From positions 1 to 6,693 of the forward strand of contig CALBOT010000105.1 of NCBI GenBank assembly GCA_937896695.1: 6,693 nucleotides of DNA, in the 5' to 3' direction. The notes under the pieces were generated by a model. It saw only the letters and a list, made by a program, of their open reading frames with translations, did no database searches and was not told where the DNA came from. Within the stretch, counting starts at the first letter, position 1. Every line of letters starts with the position of its first letter. Origin of the DNA: an uncultured Candidatus Nitrosopelagicus sp. GTDB taxonomy: Archaea; Thermoproteota; Nitrososphaeria; Nitrososphaerales; Nitrosopumilaceae. The translations under genes and the position numbers were made by a program. Below are positions 1-6,387 of this stretch, one piece after another.

Positions 1-1772
1 ATTATTACATCTACGTATTTGGAGACGTTTATCTCAGAATTATAAACACCTAGAAGTAATTTGTACTCTCCAGATAATGCAATTTCACTTGCAGTAATAC
101 TCACAACAATTTCATCAGAATTAACGAAGTCATGCGATACTAAAAGATCTGAAGATTTTGTCACTGCAGATGCAGTATGAGCAAAATTGAAATTAGTCTT
201 TCCAACATTGGACAATTTGTTTATATCCATAGAGATTGTTTTAGTTTCACCTTTCTTTATTGTGATTGATTCAATGTTAGTGGATACTGTAAATGGAAGA
301 GGTTTGCCAGTATCAACAACACCAATTTTATTTTCTGCCCACTCTGTAAACCAAATTTTGTCACCTATTGCATCAAAGCCAAAGATTTGTGCAACGCCAC
401 AATTTGAGTCTGACTTGTCTTCACAGTCAGCCCAGTTTGGATTTTTTGATGGAACCATATACTCTACAAGAGTTTCTTTTTCAATATCAAAAACTGCAAG
501 TTGATTAGAAGTTTGTTCATTAAAGATTAAAGTTCCATTCATATCAGTTTCAGACCAATACGGTCTAGAAATTGGAGATTTTATTATTCCAGTGGAATTT
601 CCATAAGCAGATTTTTGAGGTGTTGATGTGATAAATTTTGTAAATGTTTCTTCGTTAGGATCAAATTTGAAAAAGAAACTACTGGAAGTATCCACTATCC
701 AAACATTATCATTTTCATCTACAGATAATCCATTTGCAGTACTTAGACCAGTCGGAAAGTCATATACATCAAAGTAATTTTCGAGTGGAATATCCATTCC
801 AGTACTTGCCAAATAGGAATCTTGTTTGTATTGCTCTATGTTAAATTTCAATAATAGACCGGTGGTGTCTGGAATCCAATTTGTATACCATAAATTATTT
901 TCAGAATCAATGGCAAAGTCACCGGTAAAGGAATTTGGAATTGGTGCAACAATACTAGAATATGTAATTTCATCAATATTTTGAGATAAATCAAAGAAAG
1001 TGATTTTGTTTCCAGTAAAATCATTCACAATGATATTAGAGCCACTGATAGCAAGTTTTTGAGGCAGTGAACCTTCTTCAGAAACAGGATATGAAATTGC
1101 ATCATATGTTTTACTAATTGTATCGAAACGCCAGATAGTATCAAAACTTCCATCAGTATACCACATAGTACCATCAGAAGAATAATCCATTCCCCAAGAC
1201 ATGGTACGTGCACCCTCAGGCCACAATTCATTTTCAAATTCAGTGAATGTCTCTGATGTCGGATCAAATTTTGCAATTTGTCCAGCATTTGATTCTACAA
1301 ACCATACATTTCCATCAGGTGCAACCTTGATTGCAAGAGGTTGTGTACACAAAGTTGGAATTTGATATTCTTTTACAAAAGATGTAGATTTTGCATCACT
1401 ACCTCCACAAAAAGTAGCACGTTGATCATCAGGAAAATTATCCATAGGAGTTCCAGTTTTTGTCAAGGTAAGTTCAGTACAATAATCATCAATTAACATC
1501 TGATCACCAGATTTCTGTCCAACATCACATAGTGAAGAATTACGTTCTTCAGTTGCCATGTCCTGACATGCGACAAGAGCTTGATCACTATTTTCTAAAT
1601 CAGAGGTACGTTCTACACAAGCATTCATCATAAAATCAAATTTGTCTAAAACCTGTTTTTCTTCCATAGTCATCGTAGCTGCCGGAGGAGCAATTGCAAA
1701 TAATACAGTAGATGTTAATAAAATACCGCCCAAAAATGCGAATGCGAGTATACCTTTTGTTTTTTGTTTCAC
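1..1772 (-). CDS. Exported Vgb/NHL-type beta-propeller protein, C-terminus beyond window
   Basis: Reading the minus strand from a GTG start gives 590 open codons that run off the left edge. GTG is chosen because an in-frame TGA lies three codons upstream and because a signal peptide follows directly: a basic start (KQKTKG), then a hydrophobic stretch at about residues 8-27, so the protein is probably exported or membrane-anchored. Residues 50-142 carry six cysteines (52, 69, 82, 98, 122, 142). From about residue 143 to 490, blade-like repeats recur, each with a W-F/Y/I-x-D/E core: VWFVE (156-160), MWYTD (203-207), LWYTN (294-298), VWIVD (357-361) and IWFTE (473-477). Several are followed by a KFD or RFD strand. 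This is the pattern of virginiamycin-B-lyase-like and NHL/SMP-30 propellers. Residues from about 493 onward look like an Ig-like or CARDB-type beta domain. Cys450 and Cys458 form a second pair. The substrate is unknown; a lyase activity should not be assumed, since such propellers often only bind ligands. It lies 35 bp downstream of pth2 but appears to have its own TATA box. Confidence 0.85.
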   Translation of the reverse strand, partial: MKQKTKGILAFAFLGGILLTSTVLFAIAPPAATMTMEEKQVLDKFDFMMNACVERTSDLENSDQALVACQDMATEERNSSLCDVGQKSGDQMLIDDYCTELTLTKTGTPMDNFPDDQRATFCGGSDAKSTSFVKEYQIPTLCTQPLAIKVAPDGNVWFVESNAGQIAKFDPTSETFTEFENELWPEGARTMSWGMDYSSDGTMWYTDGSFDTIWRFDTISKTYDAISYPVSEEGSLPQKLAISGSNIIVNDFTGNKITFFDLSQNIDEITYSSIVAPIPNSFTGDFAIDSENNLWYTNWIPDTTGLLLKFNIEQYKQDSYLASTGMDIPLENYFDVYDFPTGLSTANGLSVDENDNVWIVDTSSSFFFKFDPNEETFTKFITSTPQKSAYGNSTGIIKSPISRPYWSETDMNGTLIFNEQTSNQLAVFDIEKETLVEYMVPSKNPNWADCEDKSDSNCGVAQIFGFDAIGDKIWFTEWAENKIGVVDTGKPLPFTVSTNIESITIKKGETKTISMDINKLSNVGKTNFNFAHTASAVTKSSDLLVSHDFVNSDEIVVSITASEIALSGEYKLLLGVYNSEINVSKYVDVI

Positions 1773-1794
1773 AATTTTTCAAAATTAGAGCTTG

Positions 1795-1801
1795 TTATAT
1801 C
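1795..1801 (-). promoter_or_regulatory. Probable TATA box of the propeller-protein gene
   Basis: The minus strand reads GATATAA here, in the 35-bp gap after the pth2 stop. Its centre is about 26 nt upstream of the GTG start at 1772. This is the usual distance from an archaeal TATA box to the transcription start, so the mRNA would begin at or beside the start codon. It suggests the propeller gene can be transcribed independently of pth2. Identified by eye from spacing and composition in AT-rich DNA. Confidence 0.4.
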
Positions 1802-1807
1802 TGATTC

Positions 1808-2161
1808 TTAAAGTAAGGATAAATCTCCAGTTACTTTATCAATTAGATTTTCAGGCGCAGGACCCACAGATATGCAAGTTGTAGTTCCAGGTGCAATTTG
1901 TGTATGACCCGCATCAGTAATTTCTGACCACGGAAGCCCTAACTCAATTGCTCCCTTCTTAACTTCGTCTAATTCCTTTATTCCAGAAACTTTTACAACA
2001 ACTTTTTCTTGTCCTGTCCACCAAGTTTGAAACCATTCAGGATGTGATTTTCTTACATGTTCAGCACCCATAACACATGCATGACCGACTTGTGCAGCAA
2101 TTTTTCCTTTACCCATTCCAAGATCTGTTCGAACAGCAATTACTTGTTTGATATCAGTCAT
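1808..2161 (-). CDS. pth2: Peptidyl-tRNA hydrolase, Pth2 family
   Basis: A cytosolic enzyme that cleaves the ester bond of peptidyl-tRNAs released prematurely from ribosomes, recycling tRNA. The 117-residue length is typical of archaeal Pth2. Visible family signatures are the N-terminal strand plus glycine/lysine loop, RTDLGMGKGKIAAQVGHA (residues 11-28), the ITDAGHTQIAPGTTT block (81-95) and the closing GPAP turn (100-103). Family knowledge places catalytic residues at a lysine of the GKGK loop (Lys18 or Lys20) and the aspartate of the TDAGHTQ block (Asp83). The ATG at 2161 gives the standard N-terminus, and a TTTATC element sits about 26 nt upstream. The gene is divergent from the geranylgeranyl reductase (68 bp between starts) and lies 35 bp upstream of the propeller gene on the same strand. 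It is unrelated to the bacterial Pth fold. The sequence looks intact. Confidence 0.96.
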   Translation of the reverse strand: MTDIKQVIAVRTDLGMGKGKIAAQVGHACVMGAEHVRKSHPEWFQTWWTGQEKVVVKVSGIKELDEVKKGAIELGLPWSEITDAGHTQIAPGTTTCISVGPAPENLIDKVTGDLSLL

Positions 2162-2229
2162 ATGAAATAATTATACAAGTTGATGATAAACGTTACAATT
2201 CAAATACCAAATAAAAGAACATACCATAC
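2162..2229. promoter_or_regulatory. Divergent promoter region, pth2 / geranylgeranyl reductase
   Basis: A 68-bp AT-rich spacer lies between two start codons that face away from each other. On the minus strand TTTATC (2190 down to 2185) is centred about 26.5 nt upstream of the pth2 ATG, a good archaeal TATA position. On the plus strand the matching position upstream of 2230 holds only a weak candidate, AAATAC (2202-2207). Neither gene has a convincing Shine-Dalgarno sequence in this gap, which fits leaderless transcripts. I see no clear operator repeat. Confidence 0.5.
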
Positions 2230-3372
2230 ATGTATGATGCAGTAGTAGCTGGAGGAAGTATTTCAGGACTTTTGGCAGCAAGAGAAATTGCAAAAGATGG
2301 TCATTCCGTTTTAGTTTTAGAAGAAGGTTTTGAAGTTGGCAGCCCAGAACATTGTGGAGGATTAGTTAGTGAAAATGCGCTAAAAGATCTAGGCATTGAA
2401 CCCTCAGCAAAAACATTTGACAGTAAAATAGACTGTGCAAAAATTTTTTCTCCTGAAGGAAAAGAAATTACAATTAATTCAAAAAAACAAAAAATCATAG
2501 TAATTAACAGAAGAGAATTAGATAAACAAGCAGCAAGACAGGCAAGGGATAATGGTGCAGAAATTTCCGTTAAAACTACATTTCAAGAAAAAAAAAATAA
2601 TACAATAAGAACATCAAATGGAAATTTAGAATGCAAATTTTTTATTGATTGTAGAGGAGTGTCAAGATTAGCAAATAAAGATAGAGAAGGAATTTTGTCA
2701 ACTGCACAATACGAAGTATATGCAGATTGGATAAAGGAAGGTCAAGTAGAAGTATATTTTGATCAGGAGAAATATCCAGAGTTTTTTGCATGGATAATTC
2801 CTTCAGGGAAAGGAGTAGGTAAAGTAGGAGTTTCAGGTAGAGGAATCAACACATTGGCAATAATTGATGAGTTTCTAAAAAATAAGGGGAATTTTTCGAC
2901 AATTAGAAAAATATTTGCGCCAATTTGGATTAAAGGTCCAATTAAAAATTTCATAGAAGAAAATACATTGATTGTAGGAGATGCAGCAGGACAAGCAAAA
3001 CCTACAACTGCAGGAGGAATTTTTTCATGCGGAATGGCAGGAATTATGGCAGGAAGAGCTATTTCTAAAGCAATTCAAACAGGAGATTCTTCAGCATTAA
3101 TGGATTATGAAAAACAATGGAGAGATAAATTTGGTAAAGAATTTGAAAAACAAAATTTAGCAAGAAAAATACTTGCCAGATTAGACAATAGTACAGTGAA
3201 TAAGCTGTTCAAATCAATCACACCGGAAATTGAAGAAGACATTTCAAATAAAGAAGATTTTGATTATCATACAAGCTCTATTCTCAGATTATTAGGAATG
3301 AAAGGTTCGTTCAATACAATGCAAGCATTGATTGGAGGAGAAATTAAGAGACTTGTTCAAAATAAAGCGTAA
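2230..3372 (+). CDS. Geranylgeranyl reductase family FAD flavoprotein
   Basis: A 380-residue FAD-dependent oxidoreductase of the geranylgeranyl reductase family. In archaea such enzymes saturate the isoprenoid chains of membrane lipids, for example digeranylgeranylglycerophospholipid, at the inner face of the membrane. The N-terminus is a Rossmann dinucleotide-binding fold with the glycine loop GGSISG (residues 8-13), in which Ser replaces the middle Gly of GxGxxG, followed by the acidic strand end LVLEE (28-32). SPEHCGG (38-44) matches the conserved cysteine loop of the family. FFAWIIPSGKGVGKVGV (185-201) matches the YxWxFP-type substrate-side segment. VGDAAGQAKPTTAGGI (249-264) is the second FAD motif, with Asp251 expected to contact the ribityl chain. 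No signal peptide or membrane helix is visible. The start at 2230 places the Rossmann strand at residue 2, as expected. It is transcribed away from pth2. Several paralogues of this family usually exist per genome, and some reduce menaquinone or chlorophyll side chains, so the exact substrate is not settled. Confidence 0.88.
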   Translation: MYDAVVAGGSISGLLAAREIAKDGHSVLVLEEGFEVGSPEHCGGLVSENALKDLGIEPSAKTFDSKIDCAKIFSPEGKEITINSKKQKIIVINRRELDKQAARQARDNGAEISVKTTFQEKKNNTIRTSNGNLECKFFIDCRGVSRLANKDREGILSTAQYEVYADWIKEGQVEVYFDQEKYPEFFAWIIPSGKGVGKVGVSGRGINTLAIIDEFLKNKGNFSTIRKIFAPIWIKGPIKNFIEENTLIVGDAAGQAKPTTAGGIFSCGMAGIMAGRAISKAIQTGDSSALMDYEKQWRDKFGKEFEKQNLARKILARLDNSTVNKLFKSITPEIEEDISNKEDFDYHTSSILRLLGMKGSFNTMQALIGGEIKRLVQNKA

Positions 3373-3386
3373 AATTTCAAGGAAGG

Positions 3387-3392
3387 TATAAA
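3387..3392 (+). promoter_or_regulatory. TATA box of the zinc-ribbon / ef1b / cdc48 operon
   Basis: TATAAA lies in the 43-bp gap after the reductase stop, centred 26.5 nt upstream of the ATG at 3416. The purine-rich AAGGAAGG immediately before it is where a BRE would sit. AGGAA (3380-3384) and TTCCT (3393-3397) form an inverted repeat flanking the box. This is the best promoter candidate in the window and would drive the four-gene plus-strand operon. The spacing suggests transcription begins at or very near the start codon. Confidence 0.6.
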
Positions 3393-3415
3393 TTCCTAAC
3401 ACAGAGGATTTGAGT

Positions 3416-3622
3416 ATGTCTTCAAGAAACATTTTGGATACAAACTCACCAAGTATTTCACTACCAGTATGTAATGGTTGTAATAAACACATCATGCCAG
3501 GCGACAAGAATGTGAAATTTAACTGTCCAGAATGTAATAACGAATTAATTTGGAGATGTGGAAGTTGTAGAGAAGCCGCAGCACCGTATTCATGCAAATC
3601 ATGCGGCTTTTCGGGACCATAG
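3416..3622 (+). CDS. Small zinc-ribbon protein, translation-associated RNA-binding type (DUF1610-like)
   Basis: A 68-residue protein with four CxxC pairs at Cys19/22, 37/40, 48/51 and 60/63. Together they can bind two zinc ions as paired ribbons. The last pair is followed by GFSGP. The arrangement and length fit the archaeal HVO_2753/DUF1610 group, often described as zinc-ribbon RNA-binding proteins involved in translation; the precise molecular role is not established. Its position directly before EF-1 beta (3-nt gap) supports a translation link. I choose ATG 3416 over the in-frame TTG 3410: the TATA box at 3387-3392 is 26 nt from 3416, and GAGG (3404-3407) is 8 nt before 3416 but only 2 nt before 3410. 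Using TTG would add two residues. The first 15 residues are polar and probably flexible. Confidence 0.85.
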   Translation: MSSRNILDTNSPSISLPVCNGCNKHIMPGDKNVKFNCPECNNELIWRCGSCREAAAPYSCKSCGFSGP

Positions 3623-3625
3623 AAA

Positions 3626-3907
3626 ATGGCTAAATTACTTTTAATCGTAAAAATACTTCCTACAGGAACTGAAGTAGATTTAGAAAAATTGGTTGATGAA
3701 ATAAAATCAAGTCTAAAAGACGACATAGAATTGCTCAGATATACAAAAGAGCCATTAGCTTTTGGATTAGAATTTATCAAAGCAGAATTCACACTGGAAG
3801 ATGCCGAAGGTAAGATGGAATCATTAGAAAGTTCTGTTAAATCTGTCGAAGGTGTTAGTGAATTCGAGGTGCTGAACATGAGCCGCATGTCAGTTGACAT
3901 GAAATAG
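3626..3907 (+). CDS. ef1b: Translation elongation factor 1 beta (archaeal EF-1B)
   Basis: Guanine-nucleotide exchange factor for elongation factor 1A: it releases GDP so that EF-1A can take GTP and deliver aminoacyl-tRNA again. The 93-residue length matches the free-standing archaeal factor, which corresponds to the C-terminal catalytic domain of eukaryotic EF-1 beta. Visible family features are the first strand LLLIVKILPTG, the helix around VDLEKLVDEIKSSL, the central EPLAFGLEFIKAEF segment (residues 42-55), whose hydrophobic and acidic residues insert at the nucleotide site in the family, and the last strand VSEFEVLNMSRM. It starts 3 nt after the zinc-ribbon stop with no strong Shine-Dalgarno sequence, so translation is probably coupled. 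Its stop overlaps the ribosome-binding site of cdc48. Intact and recognised with confidence. Confidence 0.95.
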   Translation: MAKLLLIVKILPTGTEVDLEKLVDEIKSSLKDDIELLRYTKEPLAFGLEFIKAEFTLEDAEGKMESLESSVKSVEGVSEFEVLNMSRMSVDMK

Positions 3908-3910
3908 GAG
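3906..3910 (+). promoter_or_regulatory. Shine-Dalgarno site fixing the TTG start of cdc48
   Basis: AGGAG overlaps the ef1b stop codon (TAG at 3905-3907) and ends 5 nt before TTG 3916. It is the clearest Shine-Dalgarno match in the window and belongs to an internal operon gene, as expected where the leading gene is leaderless. It supports TTG 3916 over the next in-frame ATG at 3943, which would cut off the first nine residues of the N-domain. Confidence 0.65.
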
Positions 3911-3915
3911 CTTAG

Positions 3916-6090
3916 TTGGCTCGAAATGTCGACCCACTACAAATGAGAGTGGGAGAAGCAAAACAAAGAGATATTGGTAAAAAAAGAGCTCGAATCGGCC
4001 CTGATGCAATGGATTACCTCCAAGTAACACCAGGCGATGTAATTCAAATTAATGCAAAAAGATCAACGTGTGCAATAGTTTGGCCAACAGATGAAGATGA
4101 AAAATATCCAGATACAATACGAATCGACGGTCAAACAAGAAAGAATTTGGGAGTTGCATTAAGTGATGTTGTTGAAATCAATAAAGTAACAGCAAAACCT
4201 GCAAAATCAGTTACACTGACACCAATTGCAGATCAAGTAACAGTTGACAAAGAATTTACAGATTTTGTAAAAAATAGATTGAAAGGTTTGCCGTTAAGTC
4301 AATCTGACGAAATTTCAGTTATGATTCTCGGAAATGCAATGGATTTTAAAATAGAGAAAATATCTCCTAAAGGAATAGTTCGTATTGAACGTGCAACAAA
4401 TCTAACAATTTTATCAGAAGTATCTGAAGATAAAAAATCACGAATAACATACGAAGAAGTAGGAGGATTACAAGAAGAAATTAAGGTTATGCGAGAAATC
4501 GTCGAATTGCCATTAAGACACCCAGAATTATTCGTACGACTTGGAATTGAACCACATAGCGGAGTGTTGTTGTACGGACCTCCAGGTTGTGGAAAAACAC
4601 TGCTTGCAAAAGTTTTAGCAAGTGAATCAGATGCAAGAATGTTTTCAATTAACGGTCCAGAAATTATGAACAAGTATTATGGTGAAACGGAAGCAAAGTT
4701 AAGAGATATTTTCAAAGAAGCAAAAGAAAACTCTCCAAGTATAATTTTCATTGATGAGATTGATGCCATCGCACCAAAAAGAGAAGAAGCATACGGAGAT
4801 GTAGAAAAGAGAGTTGTCGCCCAATTACTTGCATTGATGGATGGATTAACAGATAGAGGAAACGTAGTAGTTCTTGGCGCAACAAATAGACCAGACAGTG
4901 TAGACCCTGCATTAAGAAGACCCGGAAGATTTGATAGAGAGATGGAAATATCAGTACCAAATGCAGATGGCAGATTGGAAGTGATGCAGATTCACACACG
5001 AGGAATGCCTATTGCAGATGATGTTAACTTGAAGAGTCTCGCATCAGAATTACATGGGTATACCGGAGCAGATATGAAATCACTATGCAGAGAAGCTGCA
5101 ATAAGATCAATTCGCAGATATTTGCCAGAAATTGATTTAGAGACAGAGAAGATTCCAACCAAAGTTTTACAAACAATGGAAGTGAAATTAATCGACTTTT
5201 ATGACGCCATGCATGGAGTAATCCCTACAGCAATGAGAGAGTTCTATGTAGAACGTTCGAAAGTTTTTTGGGAAGATGTAGGAGGATTAGAAGAATCGAA
5301 GCACATTCTTCAAGATAACTTGATAGTTGCAATGAATGATCCTGAGAAATTCAGTAGAATGGGAATAAAACCACCAAAAGGTGCTTTGTTGTATGGACCA
5401 CCTGGATGTGGGAAAACAATTTTGGCAAGAGCCTTAGCTACTGAAAGCGGAGGAAACATGATTCTCGTTAGAGGACCAGAAATACTATCAAAATGGGTTG
5501 GCGAATCAGAAAAAGCAATAAGAGAAATTTTCCGAAAAGCAAAAGCATCATCACCATGTGTGATAATTTTTGATGAATTAGACTCACTAGCAAAAATGAA
5601 AAATGGAGAAGAAGGAGGAGGAATTGGAGAGAATATACTCAGCCAAATGCTAACAGAGATGGAAGAGGGAACAACATCAAGAGTGGTAATCATAGGAATT
5701 ACAAACAGACCAGATTTGATTGATAGTTCAATGTTAAGAACAGGCAGATTGGACTTGAATGTCTTTGTCAATCCACCGGACGAAAAGGGACGTTTAGAAA
5801 TTATCAAAATTCTAACAGATGGCATGCCATTATCAAAAGATGTAGATTTACACGAGATTTCAGTTGCTACACAGAGTTATTCAGGTGCAGATTTAGCATC
5901 GCTATGCAGAGAAGCTGCTGTAGAAGCAATGCAGAATAATTCCAAAGAAATTACAAGTAAAGACTTTGCTAAAGGATTGAAGAGAATCAGACCATCAATA
6001 ACAAAAGAGGTTGAAACATGGTATGAGAAGATTAAAGAAGGTGCATCAAACATAATTCCAAGAGAGGCTGACAAAACGTTTTACGGTTAG
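3916..6090 (+). CDS. cdc48: Cdc48/VCP-type AAA+ ATPase with two ATPase domains
   Basis: A cytosolic hexameric unfoldase of 724 residues, the archaeal relative of p97/VAT. It extracts and unfolds proteins and can feed the 20S proteasome. Domains in order: N-domain with a double-psi barrel and second lobe (about 1-180); D1 with Walker A GPPGCGKT (221-228), pore loop KYYG after the Walker A region, Walker B IIFIDE (Asp280, Glu281) and arginine fingers in RRPGRFDR (335, 338); D2 with Walker A GPPGCGKT (494-501), pore loop KWVG, Walker B VIIFDE (Asp553, Glu554) and arginines 608 and 611. All nucleotide-binding residues look intact in both rings. D2 is more divergent: LRTGRLD replaces the common LRPGR(F/L)D, and the usual Glu-Arg of the ERVV(N/S)QLL helix reads Glu-Asn. 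The last three residues, Phe-Tyr-Gly, fit the HbYX proteasome-docking motif. The TTG start follows a good Shine-Dalgarno site 8 nt after the ef1b stop; the next gene follows after 6 nt. Confidence 0.97.
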   Translation: MARNVDPLQMRVGEAKQRDIGKKRARIGPDAMDYLQVTPGDVIQINAKRSTCAIVWPTDEDEKYPDTIRIDGQTRKNLGVALSDVVEINKVTAKPAKSVTLTPIADQVTVDKEFTDFVKNRLKGLPLSQSDEISVMILGNAMDFKIEKISPKGIVRIERATNLTILSEVSEDKKSRITYEEVGGLQEEIKVMREIVELPLRHPELFVRLGIEPHSGVLLYGPPGCGKTLLAKVLASESDARMFSINGPEIMNKYYGETEAKLRDIFKEAKENSPSIIFIDEIDAIAPKREEAYGDVEKRVVAQLLALMDGLTDRGNVVVLGATNRPDSVDPALRRPGRFDREMEISVPNADGRLEVMQIHTRGMPIADDVNLKSLASELHGYTGADMKSLCREAAIRSIRRYLPEIDLETEKIPTKVLQTMEVKLIDFYDAMHGVIPTAMREFYVERSKVFWEDVGGLEESKHILQDNLIVAMNDPEKFSRMGIKPPKGALLYGPPGCGKTILARALATESGGNMILVRGPEILSKWVGESEKAIREIFRKAKASSPCVIIFDELDSLAKMKNGEEGGGIGENILSQMLTEMEEGTTSRVVIIGITNRPDLIDSSMLRTGRLDLNVFVNPPDEKGRLEIIKILTDGMPLSKDVDLHEISVATQSYSGADLASLCREAAVEAMQNNSKEITSKDFAKGLKRIRPSITKEVETWYEKIKEGASNIIPREADKTFYG

Positions 6091-6096
6091 ATTAAC

Positions 6097-6387
6097 ATGA
6101 CAATTCCAATAAGAAATCACCTATTAGACATCATAAAACAGAAAGAAAACTGGACTGATAAAGAATTAGAAAAAGCACTTACAAAAGAAGGCACAGTTAT
6201 GACTGAAGGTAAGTTCAATAAAGTTTTACTAGATTTAGAGATTATGGGATTGATTAATGTCTCATGGGTAACAAAAGAAAATAGAAGAATCGAAGCAGTT
6301 ACAGAAAAAATTGAAGAAGATGAATACGAAGAGCAGATAAAAGAAACACAAGAAAAAGACTACGAAGCCAGTTTTCCTAACTCTTAA
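6097..6387 (+). CDS. Small uncharacterised protein, winged-helix-like front and acidic tail
   Basis: I do not recognise this 96-residue protein by name. Residues 1-60 are predicted by eye to be mainly helical (RNHLLDIIKQKENWT, then DKELEKALTKE and GKFNKVLLDLEIMGL), followed by a short strand pair INVSWVTKENRRIEAV. This order, helices then a beta-hairpin, resembles a small winged helix-turn-helix domain. From residue 68 the protein becomes a highly charged tail rich in Glu and Lys, likely a coil or disordered. No signal peptide, membrane helix or cysteine is present. It begins 6 nt after cdc48 and is probably co-translated with it, although no strong ribosome-binding site is visible. Its codon use resembles its neighbours and the downstream end overlaps a convergent gene. 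It could be a DNA-binding regulator or a Cdc48 partner; the sequence alone does not decide. Confidence 0.75.
   Translation: MTIPIRNHLLDIIKQKENWTDKELEKALTKEGTVMTEGKFNKVLLDLEIMGLINVSWVTKENRRIEAVTEKIEEDEYEEQIKETQEKDYEASFPNS

Noticed and set aside
187..504. Plus-strand open frame of 105 codons
   Set aside because: It lies entirely antisense to the propeller protein, whose minus-strand frame shows clear repeats and a signal peptide; the plus-strand translation has no recognisable features or start signals.
1..1772. Antibiotic (streptogramin) lyase
   Set aside because: The blade motifs resemble virginiamycin B lyase, but the protein is exported, much larger and carries extra domains; the fold similarity does not support resistance activity.
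3373..3400. Intrinsic terminator after the reductase gene
   Set aside because: The AGGAA/TTCCT repeat has only five-base arms around a TATA box and no T-run follows, so a promoter reading is better.
3410..3415. TTG at 3410 as start of the zinc-ribbon gene
   Set aside because: The ribosome-site spacing (2 nt) is too short and the TATA box spacing favours ATG 3416; the protein differs by only two residues.
3292..3900. Minus-strand open frame of 202 codons across the zinc-ribbon and ef1b genes
   Set aside because: It is antisense to three confidently assigned genes and its Ser/Leu/Phe-rich translation is typical of the antisense of AT-rich coding DNA.
5310..5825. Minus-strand open frame of 171 codons inside cdc48
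   Set aside because: It is antisense to the intact D2 ATPase domain and shows only the mirror composition of that sequence.
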